Positions 13,600 through 25,584 of a stretch of 64,000 bases of DNA are shown in pieces. The notes under the pieces were generated by a model, which worked only from the letters and a program-made list of their open reading frames with translations, searched no databases and was not told where the DNA came from. Every line of letters starts with the position of its first letter. Within the stretch, counting starts at the first letter, position 1. The stretch spans positions 1,481,082-1,545,081 of the forward strand of contig CH003028.1 in assembly GCA_000149265.1 (NCBI GenBank). Direction: 5' to 3'. The translations under genes were made by a program, and so were the position numbers. The DNA comes from Ciona savignyi. Its lineage: Eukaryota > Chordata > Ascidiacea > Phlebobranchia > Cionidae.

Positions 13600-15320
13600 A
13601 CTCACTTAAGTAAAAGCATCGAAATAAAAACAATCTATTTAGTTGCAATGAACAATAACACGATAGTATGAGTCTATCATAGCAAGAGTAGCAACAGCTG
13701 CAGTAGAAAAAGGTTAAACAGGAAACGTGATTTGACACAAACTTCCATTCATTCCCTTACATCCTATTAACCATTGATTAGCTCTGCTGCAGAACTGTAA
13801 GTTTTATTCAAATGAAATTTCTGTGGCCAGACACACAGACATAATGTCCAAATATGATTGATAGTCTAATTCAAACTTAACGCAATATGATCTTGTGCAT
13901 TGCGAATTTGCTTTGCGATATTTTTTATTGTAAACAGAACACAAGTGTAATAAAGCTAGGATCGGTAAAACAAAATAGTGGCTAATTATTAAACTATTAC
14001 ATTATATTTTTATCGTAAAAAAAATATTTTCTTTATATCTTACGTTAGCTTTATCAATTTATTATTATTTGAGAACTATAAGTTACTGATTTCATGTCTT
14101 TCTTTATAACATAAATTCTACAAAATAATCCCACGCGAAACATAAACAATTAAGGAAACAACAACAGGAAGTATAACATCCAAGCATCAACTTTCAATAT
14201 GGCTGTGACTCCAGAGAAAGATGATATTTCCTTTTTTAAGGATGTCCCTGCCTAAAAGGATATTTCAACCATGCAATGTTGCTTGATACGGTTTAGAATG
14301 CTACTAGCTTTAACTTTACCATAATTTACTGTCAGCTGTATAAAATTATAATGAAATTTAAATATTGTAAACCCAGCTATTTACATAATTAATGATTATT
14401 ATCACATTACACTTTTTTATATTGAGGTTTTTACTATCACTGCTTGGTTAAAACATGACAAAACTAATGCTGGGACAACTAATAATAAAAAAAATATGTA
14501 ATTTTAAAATATGATTTTATTACACAGCGATATTAGAGAAAATACTGTATCAGTTTTTCACATAGATTGCAAAGTAATATAGCACACTATGATCAGTTTA
14601 CAGTTTAACTTTTACAATGGCTGTTCAATAGCTATTAAATAGCAGTATTATTTAAAACATTCGCCAATCTGTATCATACAACTGCACTGTCCTATATTTA
14701 ATCGATATCTATTACCTCAAGGGACAAAAATTATACTAAATTTCCCACGAGTAAAAAAACAGGTGTTGAGTGTCACTTAGGGATGTCCATTCCAGATTCA
14801 AGATACTACCAATTCAAATATGAAATGATTTAGAATTATTATTTGATTTTACTCATTCGAAATTAAGTGGCCACAGTAAGCAATATAAATGAGTTTGATT
14901 TACCTATGTTTAAAAAGTAGAAAAGGTAACTAACTATACACTGCACAATGTTGGTTTAAAGGATAAAATAAGCACAAAAATATATTTTTAACATGCTGTT
15001 TGAGTTTATACCACACTGGTTAAGAAATGGAAAAATGGATATTACATTAATTTTTATTGGAAGTAAATCCCCACTCCTAATATTAACGAAACCTGCCAAC
15101 ATGTACCCCTTGACTGCCAAAATTGTTGGTTTTTGGAATAGAAAAATCAGTGTTAGTCAATAAACTTTCATTTCCGTATATTTGAATAATTTAAAACTAC
15201 AAAAAAAGTTTCAACAGAAAAAATTTTGCACGCAAAATTGATACTTAACTAAACTGTAGCTTTTTGAGGATTGTGGTAATATACCTCATGATCATTGTGA
15301 GGATTCCAACGAACACCACT
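13600..15320. other. Intergenic, no gene seen
   Basis: Very AT-rich, short frames only. Upstream of the RIN start codon; could hold its 5' UTR exons. Confidence 0.6.
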
Positions 15321-15323
15321 GAG

Positions 15324-15421
15324 TTAGTCACCGATCAACTTAATCATCCATCTCTCCAAACTCTCATTGCAATCCCCATTATGTTTGAACTGGCAGCCAT
15401 CAGGTAGCAAGACCAGGCATT
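15324..15421 (-). CDS. Candidate terminal exon of an unrecognised small gene
   Basis: On the minus strand an acceptor (GTTGATTACAG) is followed by AA and then an open frame of 31 codons ending in TAA at 15324-15326. It reads CLVLLPDGCQFKHNG and continues to WMIKLIGD. Composition looks protein-like, but no family is recognised. A minus-strand ATG at about 17023 (MFKEG...), next to a possible GTCAGA donor, ends in the matching phase and would make a tiny gene divergent from RPSA. Middle exons were not found. Could be chance. Confidence 0.25.
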
Positions 15422-15574
15422 CTGTAATCAACAAACATTTATTAGAAACTTGCAATACTACAACATACTTCTGTATTCCTTATCATTGCATCTCTGCCAA
15501 ATTATATGTAATAGCCGAGCTTTGCATTAAATTATTCTTATTGTCACTAATTAACATCTTACATCCAACTTAAA

Positions 15575-15838
15575 GCATAGCCTTTCAGTCGACAGGTTAA
15601 AAACTGACCACAAGCTAGTTTTTTCCTTAGGCAAGGCACTAAATGGACATTGCCTGAACCCAGCTGATTAATGGGTTCTACCAGATTGAAGGAACGTGTT
15701 GGTGTATATCATACCCAACACACTGCAATAGGTAACCCGACAATGTGCGTAAGACGAACTGACGATTGTCTGTGTTTTAACTTCCTTGTTTTTTTTCCGT
15801 TAACAGAAATAAACATTAATATCCAATACCTCCTATGG
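15575..15838 (+). mobile_element. tRNA-derived SINE, 5' truncated
   Basis: GCCTGAACCCAGCTGATTAA and AACACACTGCAATAGGTAAC; head incomplete. Confidence 0.65.
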
Positions 15839-16341
15839 CAAAGTTTCCTCATTAGTAGAAATGTGTAGTGCGTATACATACATCAATTTGTATACAAGAT
15901 ACACATCACAAAGGATTTTTATGATTAATAGATATATATATTAAGTGGAATTCCTTTGTAGGAAGATATATATATTTTTTATAAATTTTTTTATTCAGTG
16001 GATAGCCCAAGTAATGCACAACAATAATTTCAGGAACTAGCTTTTCCTTAACAGTGGATTTACATCTAATCAGTAGATTTTAGTGCCACGTACACTTACT
16101 ACAAACAGCATTTGTTACATGGATACTCCTTATTGTTCAGGCGAACACTGTATAAATTTAGATATGTTGAAACATGTGTAGATGCTATATTATAAAAAAA
16201 TATACCTTGTAACCCCATTACTGCAGTCACCTGGCTACTTCTTTAAATCGATACAAAGTGTTTATTATTCTTCCAATAACATACATATGAATGTGGGCAC
16301 ATTGGAGATTGTTAGTCATATTATAATTGTAGAAGCAGTGG

Positions 16342-16620
16342 ATATGATAGGATATTCATGTTTATCCCCGTGAATGTGAAAACACACAGGCAATCGTCAG
16401 ATCACCTCGCGCCCACCGTCGGGTTACCAGAGCTATTGCAGTGTGTTGTGTATGGACACGTTCCTTCAATTTGGTAGGACCCATTTATCCGCCGGGTCCA
16501 GGCAATGTCCGTTAAGTGCCTTGCCCAAGGACACACCCGACGAGCTAGCGACCAGTTTCGCACCAGCAACCTTTCGATTGAAAGGCGACGCACTTAACCG
16601 CTAGACTAACAGGCTGGACT
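16342..16620 (-). mobile_element. tRNA-derived SINE, near full length
   Basis: Well kept copy with GATAGGATATTCATGTTTAT tail and a clear tRNA-like head. Confidence 0.75.
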
Positions 16621-17153
16621 TTGTGTGAATTATGCGGTTTCTAGCATGTATTAAGTATGTAGTTTTTCAAATTAGAATGTTTATAAACTTTAAATTATTT
16701 TCTTAATGCATTAGATACACTTTGATACTAGTCAAACTTTCTTTTTCCCTTAACACAGTCTTAAAAAATTGTTTTGAAAAACATACATTTCTTCCAAGGG
16801 GAATTCCCTACAATATTGTTTCCATATATGGAAAAGCAGTAAACAAAACTAAAAGAAAAAAGGCGATAAATTGCACACTTGATTTAAGACAAGGTAGTTA
16901 CGGGTATCGTTTAAGTTTTAATTATTTTGTGTTTTACCGTTGTATTTTTTTGGTTTAAAACGATTGAAATTAGCTTTGAGGTCAGGTTAAGTGTTTCTCT
17001 TCTATCTGACCTTCTTTAAACATTGCCGCGTTCTTTTACGGTAGAGGATGTGATGACATAAATATGATATTACCGATTAAAGTAGTAAGCTATATCAATG
17101 AAAGTATTATTTGATTGACCGAAATGCATATTTTGATAAATTACGTCTATATA

Positions 17154-17161
17154 TGACGTCA
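17154..17161. promoter_or_regulatory. Perfect CRE palindrome upstream of RPSA
   Basis: TGACGTCA lies about 50-60 bp upstream of the likely RPSA transcription start and next to a TATA-like TCTATATATG at about 17146-17155. CREB/ATF sites of this form are known in promoters; its use here is inferred from position only. Confidence 0.5.
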
Positions 17162-17213
17162 CACACATGATGTCGCAATTTGGCGCACATCGCAAGTAAG
17201 ATATCTATGCTCG

Positions 17214-17226
17214 CTCTTTTCCCAGC
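17214..17226 (+). promoter_or_regulatory. TOP-like pyrimidine tract at the RPSA 5' end
   Basis: The tract CTCTTTTCCCAG lies about 75 bp before the ATG. Ribosomal protein mRNAs usually start with C followed by pyrimidines, so this is the likely start region. The same tract ends in AG and could instead be a spliced-leader acceptor, which is common in Ciona. Confidence 0.4.
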
Positions 17227-17298
17227 TAGCAACATACGAGTTGCACGTGTCGGTTTTATCCAGTCGTAAATTAGAAATTTTGGAAGGAATCCGTCAAA

Positions 17299-20129
17299 AT
17301 GTCTGGGGGTATTGATGCTTTACAGTTAAAGGAGGAAGATGTTACGAAGATGCTCTCCGCTACCACTCATATTGGTTCGTCTAACTGCGATTATCAGATG
17401 GAGCAGTACGTGTACAAGCAGCGACAAGATGGTGTGTTCATCATCAACTTAAAAAAGACGTGGGAGAAGATCATGCTCGCAGCGCGTGCCATTGTCGCCA
17501 TTGAAAACCCAGCTGATATCTGTGTCATCTCCTCGCGGCAATACGGTCAAAGAGCCATCTTGAAATTCGCCGTTGCCACAGGGGCAACACCTTTCGCCGG
17601 CCGATTCACGCCAGGTGCTTTCACAAATCAGATCCAGAAAGCGTTCCGTGAGCCACGTTTGTTGATTGTGACTGACCCACGAGCTGATCATCAACCGATT
17701 ACCGAGTCATCCTATGTCAACATCCCGTTGATTGCTCTTTGCAACACCGACTCTCCCATGCGCTACGTCGACATCTGCATTCCATGCAATAATAAGTCCA
17801 AGCACTCCGTCGGCCTCATGTGGTGGCTTCTTGCACGTGAGGTCCTGCGGCTCCGAGGAACGATCCCGAGAACGCAACCCTGGGAGGTGATGGCCGATCT
17901 CTACTTCTACAGAGATGCGGAGGAGATCGAAAAGGACGAGCAAGTTGCAGCTGAGAAGGAACACCAAAAGGAACTGGAGGTCGAGCCAGCTCAGCCAGAG
18001 TGGGGAAATGAAGTCCAACAAGATTGGGCCGAATCATCCGTTCAGCCACCACCTGCCACAGAAGCATTGACATCCGGCCAAATTGCTCCGGTTGATGATT
18101 GGGCATCCGCTCCTCCTCCCAAAACTGAGGGCACCGGGGATTGGAAGACAACCGGAAACGAAGAGTGGGGAGGTAAATATTTTTTTTATAATGTTTTCCG
18201 GTACCTATAAATACGGGTGCCTCTAAATACTACATGACCGCTTGGATCACTTAGATTCATATGGAAAGTAATTCTAACCCTGTCCCAAACACTAATCTCA
18301 ACCCCCGAACTAACTTTACCCTTACATTAATATCATGGCTTTTGTAATTACCAAGTATAGTAAGCGATTCAAGCGGTATACTTCATAATTGCAAAAGGCT
18401 TGGAAAAAACTTTTCACACTAAATAAAGATAATGATATTAATGTTACGGGTTAGGGTTAAAGTTAGTTGTGGGGTTGAGAACAGTATTTGGGACAGGATT
18501 AGAATTACTTTCTATAGCAAGCAATCTAAGCGCTCCAAGCAATCCTGTAGAATTTAGAGGTACCCAATGTTTTTAACCGGTATTACTAAACACCGCCCCA
18601 AATTATTTAATCTACACAAATCTTCAAGATATGGCCTATAAGAGCATTGCACTCTGTAGAAATAAAGAAGTTTGTGTACTTTTATTTGCACCAAGCAGGC
18701 AACATCACACGATTAAAATAAAATAATTTATAAAAATAAATTTAAAAATATTCAATAAAAATAAATATCTTTATATAGTTAAAAAACTATTAGGGCTGGG
18801 TTTAGGGTTAGTATTTATATAGAATCATTTTATTTGTCCGAGCGGTGTTTAGTACCACAGTGTTTTCTGCGTCACTATGTTATTACCCATAATGCAATAA
18901 GGTTTAGATTCATTTCTTACATAAAGCCAAACTTTTCAAATCGTGACAGTTAATTTTAAACCTTCTAAAAGTGTTTTAATTAAATTTCACCAGACTTAAT
19001 AAAAACCACCGGTTTGTGATTAACCATATTGGTGCAACACACTTTTTAAATTACTCAATAAAAGCGTATTTTAAGGGACTTGCCAAAGAATTACGAGTAA
19101 GAACACAGTTAAAAAATCTGGGTTTAGCTTTAGCAAAATTAACCTTAACTATTGCCATGTAATGTGATGATGATATTATTTTTATTCCATTTTTATGAAT
19201 AAAAAATGTTCACATTAAATTCAAACGTTAGAGTGATCACGGTATATGTAAAAAAGGAAAACGGTCATGCGTGCATAACCCCGAATTTAAATTAGCTGTC
19301 CTACATATGATGATGATTTACCTTTAATGAGCAAGCTTATCTAGTCTTTAAAATACCTTTTCTTGATATGAAAACCATGTTTGCTTTTAGTGACTAAATA
19401 GTATTCAAAAATGCACGCATTACTATCCTGATGGACTATTTACAATTTTAGTTAATGTTAACATTAATTTTAAAAAAATATGGAGGTAATATAAAAATTG
19501 GCTTGTCTGACTTTTGGGTTGGGATAGTAAATACACATAACCAAAACATTTACTATATAAAAGAACAAGATTACCATGTTAATGATGTTATTGCTTTGTA
19601 AGTGTTAGTTAAAATTTCTAAAATGCAAACTGCATTTAAACTGTTGGATCAAAGCTTGTGCAAGACAATAAGCGCAGCACATATACAGTGGTTTATTAGT
19701 CTGTTTAAAAATTGCAGTAGCAACATCTTTCGGCCCAGTCTGGTTTACAGACACTACGTTTTAAAATAAATTTATTTTTACTGGGCTAATTTTAGAATCG
19801 CAATGGGTTTGTCACTGAGACTTTTTAAATACAGAATCTATATTTTTATGGTATTCCGGGCACAATAGTAAACAAATGCTTATATAACGCAAAAGAATCA
19901 ACCACTGCATATAAAGTTGCACATGTAAACATACATATAGACAACAGAACCATGTATTGGTCTTGCTAACCATTCAGCCTCACCACCTTTCTAAATAAAT
20001 CTTTAACATTTCAATAATCACATTTAATTAAGTGAGCGATGGTAAGTAAGTACAGCAAAATTTTGTTTTCTATTTTGTAAATTCTTTTTACACCAGTACA
20101 AACCACACCTTCCATCCACAGGCTTTTAA
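17299..20129 (+). CDS. RPSA: Small ribosomal subunit protein SA / laminin receptor (uS2)
   Basis: Two coding exons: 17299-18172 and 20122-20129. Exon 1 encodes 291 residues: the uS2 core with [10 protein letters not shown], the block [15 protein letters not shown], then [16 protein letters not shown], followed by an acidic tail with EW/DW repeats typical of animal RPSA. It ends in phase 1 at a GTAAAT donor. The acceptor TCCATCCACAG at 20121 supplies GC TTT TAA, giving a Gly-Phe end and 293 residues, against 295 in human. An AATAAA at 20203-20208 fits the 3' end. The protein is part of the 40S subunit. Human RPSA has many more introns, so this two-exon form is compact. The 1949 bp intron carries a foldback element. 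Exon 1 reads open past the donor to 18210, but that extension would abolish the normal tail. Confidence 0.96.
18215..18565. mobile_element. Foldback MITE in the RPSA intron
   Basis: Imperfect inverted repeat with arms of about 120-130 bp. The ends are GGGTGCCTCTAAA and TTTAGAGGTACCC. Inside, the left arm reads AACCCTGTCCCAAACACT and the right arm the mirror form TATTTGGGACAGGATTAG, and both arms carry TTAGGGTT-like stretches. A spacer of about 100 bp separates them. No coding capacity, so a non-autonomous element. No clear target duplication was seen. Confidence 0.75.
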
Positions 20130-20202
20130 GCACCGCCATCTTGTGGGTTGATTTCATGTTGGAGCATCCTATGGTGAACAACCAGCTATATTTTAAAACC
20201 CC

Positions 20203-20208
20203 AATAAA
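20203..20208 (+). terminator. RPSA poly(A) signal
   Basis: AATAAA 74 bases after the RPSA stop codon, in an otherwise short 3' UTR. It supports the placement of the two-codon last exon. Confidence 0.75.
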
Positions 20209-20224
20209 AATACTCCAACGTATG

Positions 20225-22439
20225 TGGTTGCTGTATTATTCGGTTTGGAGGTTGATTCACCATTGTATTGTTCTGTTTGAAAATGGTGGAGTTGATTACC
20301 ATTGTTACCAACTTTATCCCTGAGACAGAACCTGGCTGATGGTCCTCGGTGTTTGTATGGATAGGATAGGCGTGTGTATCATTCTTGTGGCCTGTAAGCG
20401 GGACAAAATGTAAGGTAGTCTAATGCGTGGGTGTGATATGATAACCCCATTCGTGCCTTGGTTGTTTGGTGTCCGGAGTGTTATGCTTGAGTTGTTCAAA
20501 CTTGCATATAAAAAGCCTTGGCTGAAGTACTTAAACGACCAGTGGTAAATTGCATTTTTGCGGCTTCTGCAAACATTTTAGTCCGCATTAAAGTTAAGTT
20601 TATTTTTTGTTTTCACGATGCGGCCCTCTAATAATAAAAATTTGGAAAACGACAGTCGTTAGAACACGCCTAAAAACCAATCAAGTTTCGGTGTAATTAG
20701 ACGCGGCCGCTAAATCCACATAAAAAAAATAAAGATGAAAAAATAAATGTTTATAAAAAATTACACTAAGCCTCGAAGAAAAGTGTGCGGTAAAGCGACC
20801 ATGGGGAGTCTAAAAAAACGATTCTGATTAAAACAAAACCAGAAGATTTTTCTGCATGGGCAAATGATAAAATTAATACCCCCGTTAAATTTAATTTCGC
20901 TTTTTTCCTTTTGGAATATGACACTGGTGTTTTATAATTTTGAATAGGATTGCCCTGTTGAGTTTACTTTTTGCGCAGTGCCTTGTCACGCTACAGATAC
21001 CAAAAAGAAAAATGGGTTCATATGTTGTTGTTCAGCCAAAGGGTTACAGGAGAAAACTGGTCGCCAGGCGCTTTGCGGATATCGCCTGTACCCGGCGGAT
21101 AAATAAGTTACACTAAAACTGAAGAAACGTCTCCATCATATATACAGCAGTCTTTAATATCGTGTGTAACCAAATATGGGCGCGAGGTTACTTGACGCTT
21201 GTTTACGTAAACTCCGCGCATATTTTCTTATACTAGGCGTCAGAATATGATAACTCTACGCCCTATATATGATTGAAATGCGAAACCTTACGGTTGTCTA
21301 CATACGCTATTACTATCCTTACTAACCGACCCAGCCGGCCAATTAACGCTTGTCAAGTGCCAACACCAAACATAATCCGCGGGGTTCGACAAGCTACCTT
21401 CAGACGGACGGTGAGCTGCACCGCTTGCATAGATTTTTTAGTTTTTCTCTGTACCGCTTGCATAGATTTAGTTTTTTTGTCCATTTAACGTAGACCGAAG
21501 GCTGTCTAAAAAAATCCTATGATTAGCCTACTCGTGAGTGAACACTCTATGGCTATGCAATAGCGGGTTAATTAACCCATAGCATGTGTGAAAACCCATT
21601 TGTGTGTTCCATTTTTGCCCCTGTAATAAATATTGGCAAATCACCGCACAGGAAAAGGCGTGAAATTAACATTAGTTAAAACACGTCATTTAAAACAAAA
21701 TCGATATAACTAAATAAATAAGGCAGCTACCAAACCAAAGCAAAAAACAATAATGTTGTTACAGAAATTAATAAAGAGGAAATAAAGTCCTGAAGAAATG
21801 TGTGCGGTAAAGCGCGGCCAGTACTGGGGGCGGTACATAGGTATTTGTTGGCATAAACAGTTCTGAATAAACAAATTAGAAGCAGAACTTTCAATCCTGC
21901 AAATACCGCTTCAAATATTTGATTGATTTTCGGACGATCCACGCAGTTTTGGTATATTATGGCAAGCTTTTGTACTTTGTTGCGTATTTATCTCCAAAAT
22001 TAAGTCATTCAAAACGAAAAAAATATAAGGCTCTTATCAATCAAGGGTATAACAAATAATTACACCATAAAATAACAACTTTATAATTTATATTTGGCAT
22101 TATTGACGTGAGGTTGGCACCGATGGAACAGATTTTTAAGAAAAATCAACGTAGCAATTAAATTGATTCCACCGGTAAATCAAGTCTGAATGGGAATTGT
22201 ACCTTCGTTTAAATGACTCTGATGCCACCTTTTAAAATAAACAAGCAAAATGACAAACGGACACTTCATATCCCGAGAAACCATGGTAAATCCCTTTAAA
22301 TACAAAATTCATAAATAAATAGAATTAATTACCATACATAAATGTCTTGTGGAAAGCTACACCCCCTGCAGTAGATGAACTTTTATTATGAGAACAAAGG
22401 AAGAATGGAAACTGCACATTAAAATTACGAGTAATCCCT
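20225..22439. other. Intergenic, no gene seen
   Basis: Non-coding. A ~120 bp motif around AGAAATGTGTGCGGTAAAGCG occurs twice, diverged (about 20780 and 21790). A TGCACCGCTTGCATAGATTT motif is directly repeated at 21417-21470. Confidence 0.6.
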
Positions 22440-22837
22440 ACGGTTAGTTATGGGTCCCAATCCTTACGGTTAGGCTTTTTTGGACACATATTGCGCTTAA
22501 TCGGCTTCTCCAATTTAAATCAGATTTGGTGGAATGTAAGTGCATTAGCCACTGATTTTACACTTAAAATAAATAAATATATCATAAAAATAAGATTTTG
22601 TTCTCAAATCATGATTCTGACAGGATTTCCCGAAGCCATGAAAAACTAAATCGGGCTGTTTCGGTTTGGTTTGATATCTGTGGTACCATTGCGTTTATGT
22701 TTGCAGAAACAAACTGCATACTCGGTGTATTAGATACAAATTGTGGTTACAAGGGACCCTGTAGCATGAATATATGGCATACAAAATGTGTTTTACAAAT
22801 AGTGGTGGTTAAACACGTGGTTGACACTCTCTAGTTA
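22440..22837 (+). repeat. Right-end fragment of the palindromic element
   Basis: One satellite unit (CAGATTTGGTGGAATGTAAG, ATAAGATTTTGTTCTCAAAT) runs into the terminal arm and ends GGTTGACACTCTCTAG. Same junction type as at 31.1-31.5 kb. Confidence 0.65.
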
Positions 22838-22884
22838 TGGGGTTAAGATTAGGTTCTGGGGTTAAGTTAGAATTTGCTTTTATG

Positions 22885-22984
22885 NNNNNNNNNNNNNNNN
22901 NNNNNNNNNNNNNNNNNNNNNNNNNNNNNNNNNNNNNNNNNNNNNNNNNNNNNNNNNNNNNNNNNNNNNNNNNNNNNNNNNNNN
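22885..22984. other. Assembly gap (100 N)
   Basis: Run of exactly 100 N, the usual size for an unsized scaffold gap, directly after a dispersed-repeat end. Confidence 0.99.
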
Positions 22985-23856
22985 CAACTTTACTTAACGT
23001 GTTTTAACTACTTTCGTTTGCTGTGTAATAAACTTACAAAATATTTGATATGATTGAGGGTTTTGTTTATGATCGATATATAATATGTACATTAGGTAAA
23101 TCAAAAACTTTAACCAAAAATAAAGTAAACGTTGTTTCCATAATAAAAAATATATGTATTTTCAGGTTTCCTCAGATTGTTGTTTTGCTCATGCATTTTC
23201 TTAATCCGTAACTTACTATTAAGAATGATGTTGGCGTAATTTAAAGCCTTTTCGTGACAGTCAGTTCAAACCACATTATTGTTGGACGTGTTGTGCTATC
23301 ACCACAGTTCTTGTAAACGTTTTATCTTGGTTTAAAATCGTTGCTGTAGGCCAATACCGGTTTCTCGGAAAATAATGGTTTAGGTTCTTGATAGACAAGT
23401 TTATATATATCTTTTTTCTGCACTGATGATCTGCTGTTTAGTGTAACAGTTATGTGATTTCCGTGTTTAAACCAGCAGCAATTTATTGCCGCTTAGGCTA
23501 GTGATTTAATATTGTTCTGTTTCGTTCGAAATGCATGTATTCGTCCATATTATTTTACCAGTTGATAACTTTGAGGGCAAGAATGTTAATATTATTGATA
23601 AATTATGTTGGAAAAACACTGTATCTTCCATTATCCACAGTACAATGCCTGGTGAATAATATAGCGTACTACAGGAACAGACCGATATATCCTTGTATGG
23701 AGTTTAGTTTACCGAAAGTTATTTTTATGTTCGGAGACAGTAACCAAGCAAAATAATTAACAGTTAACATGAATTTATAAATGTGTTTTCTTAAATTTGT
23801 ATTTAGAAAAAATAATAATATCCTTCAATGACAATGTGCATTTGAACAGGTTTAAA

Positions 23857-25185
23857 ATGCATATTAAATCTGTGTCTATTTGGGCTGTATTTCTGTTTAT
23901 CCTGCTGGCCATCAGCGAGGTTGGAAGCCAAAATTCTCGACATGTGACATTATCATGTGGAAATGACGCTATTTCCGAGAAAGGGGAGCCAGGACCCGCT
24001 GGTAAAAAAGGGCCTGTGGGTGAACGTGGGTTAAATGGTCCCATGGGTGAGAAGGGCGAACAAGGATCATGTGATCCGTCATGTAGATCATCTTACAACC
24101 AATTAAGTGAGAAAGTTCGACGTCTTGAAAGCATGATGGAAATACTGGGTAAGCTTGGAGATAAGCTATTATTCCTATTCAACATTTTTAAATATAATTT
24201 AGAATCGGCATTACCAAAAAGTTGCAAAGCAGCTTTACGGTTGGGTCACACCGAAAGTGGAATACAAATCATTTATAATTCGGGGAATCAACAAATCTTG
24301 CAAGTTTACTGTGATCAAACCACTGACACCGGCGGTTGGATGGTAAATGAATACGTATAAGCTATTTGTGATTTTACTCATTACTAATGAACATACGTTT
24401 AAAAGGTATTTCAGCGACGTAGAGATGGCTCAGAAAACTTCTATCGAACGTGGGCTGAATATCAGGGGATGTTTGGTAACCTTAGTAATGAATTTTGGTT
24501 AGGTGGGATGTCTACATTACTCAAAATAAAACAATATATCGAAATGATTATATTTAGGTATGGAAAATCTTCACGCTCTAACCCGTACTGGAAATTATGA
24601 ACTGAGGATTGAGTTGGAAGATTGTGCTAATGTTAAAAAGTTTGCAAAATTTAGGTAAGACTTTTTTGTTGTACAATTAGGCTCTCACTTATGTTAACAC
24701 ACGCTGCTAAACAGATCATTTTCCATTGGTTCTGCCGAAGAAAATTATTCATTGACAGTTTCCGGTTACTCTGGAAACGCAGGTGAGATTTTGTGGAAGT
24801 TTCGTAAGTATCGTACCGATACATAATAGCTTCTGCTAAAAGATGACGATCTAACCCACAATGTTATTCGGTTGGACCTGAAAATGTCAGTCATATTGGC
24901 CATATCGAAATCCCGAGTTATATCGAAATTTGTATTCTAGGAGATTCGCTCTCCTTTCATAGCGGACGTCCCTTTACAACTAAGGATGTGGATAACGATA
25001 TTTCTGGAGGTAACTGCGCTGTCATAGAACATGGTGCTTGGTGGTATGCTGCTTGTTACCATTCCAATCTGAACGGGGAGTACTTGAACTGCCAAACCAC
25101 AACTGACCGAGCTGCGAGTTGGAATCTATTTCACGGCACAAAATATTCATTGAAGTTTATTGAGATGAAATTCAGACCGATATGA
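23857..25185 (+). CDS. Ficolin-like secreted lectin (collagen stalk + fibrinogen domain)
   Basis: Six exons join in frame to 312 residues: 23857-24148, 24203-24342, 24406-24502, 24558-24654, 24715-24782, 24941-25185. The chosen ATG is followed by a clear signal peptide ([17 protein letters not shown]). Residues ~45-67 are a short Gly-X-Y run ([20 protein letters not shown]), then a short coiled coil ([16 protein letters not shown]). From ~99 a fibrinogen-related domain follows, with [28 protein letters not shown], the calcium-site [14 protein letters not shown] and a C-terminal IEMKFRPI. Ficolins bind acetylated sugars on microbes and can start lectin-pathway complement through MASPs. The stalk is short compared with vertebrate ficolins. 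Ligand specificity cannot be read from sequence. Confidence 0.92.
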
Positions 25186-25288
25186 AAACTATAATGTATC
25201 GACCTTATCAAATGTAAAACCGTGACATATAACAATGCGTGGTCTATTTTCTGTATAAATTTCTTGTAAAAAGTATCCAAAACTTGGT

Positions 25289-25294
25289 AATAAA
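25289..25294 (+). terminator. Ficolin gene poly(A) signal
   Basis: AATAAA about 100 bp after the stop, with a second one near 25311. Confidence 0.65.
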
Positions 25295-25584
25295 ATGTGT
25301 GTAATTTATTAATAAATGTTTGTGTAACTTAGTGATAATGTTTTGTAAACAACTAATAAACTATAAGTATGTTTATTCGTCTTGTATATGACAATTTAAT
25401 GAAAACTAATTATCATAGAAGTTAAATCCTACCCCAATGTACCACAACTGATATAAATATAATAATATGTGGCATTTGTAGATCAGCCTAAATTGAATAA
25501 ACTTTCCATTATCCACAGCGCAAAAGAAAAAAACGAGAAAACTGATTGGCAAAATCGCTAATTTTCCAAGCTTGTATTATATAT

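Noticed and set aside
16010-16045. Minus-strand VPEIIVVHYLGYP, reminiscent of the CAMTA CG-1 end
   Set aside because: Only about 13 residues, no convincing acceptor or donor, no other CG-1 parts nearby.
21270-21480. Possible Pol III or snRNA gene near GGGGTTCGACAAGC and a T run
   Set aside because: No matching A box, no recognisable snRNA sequence, no foldable tRNA.
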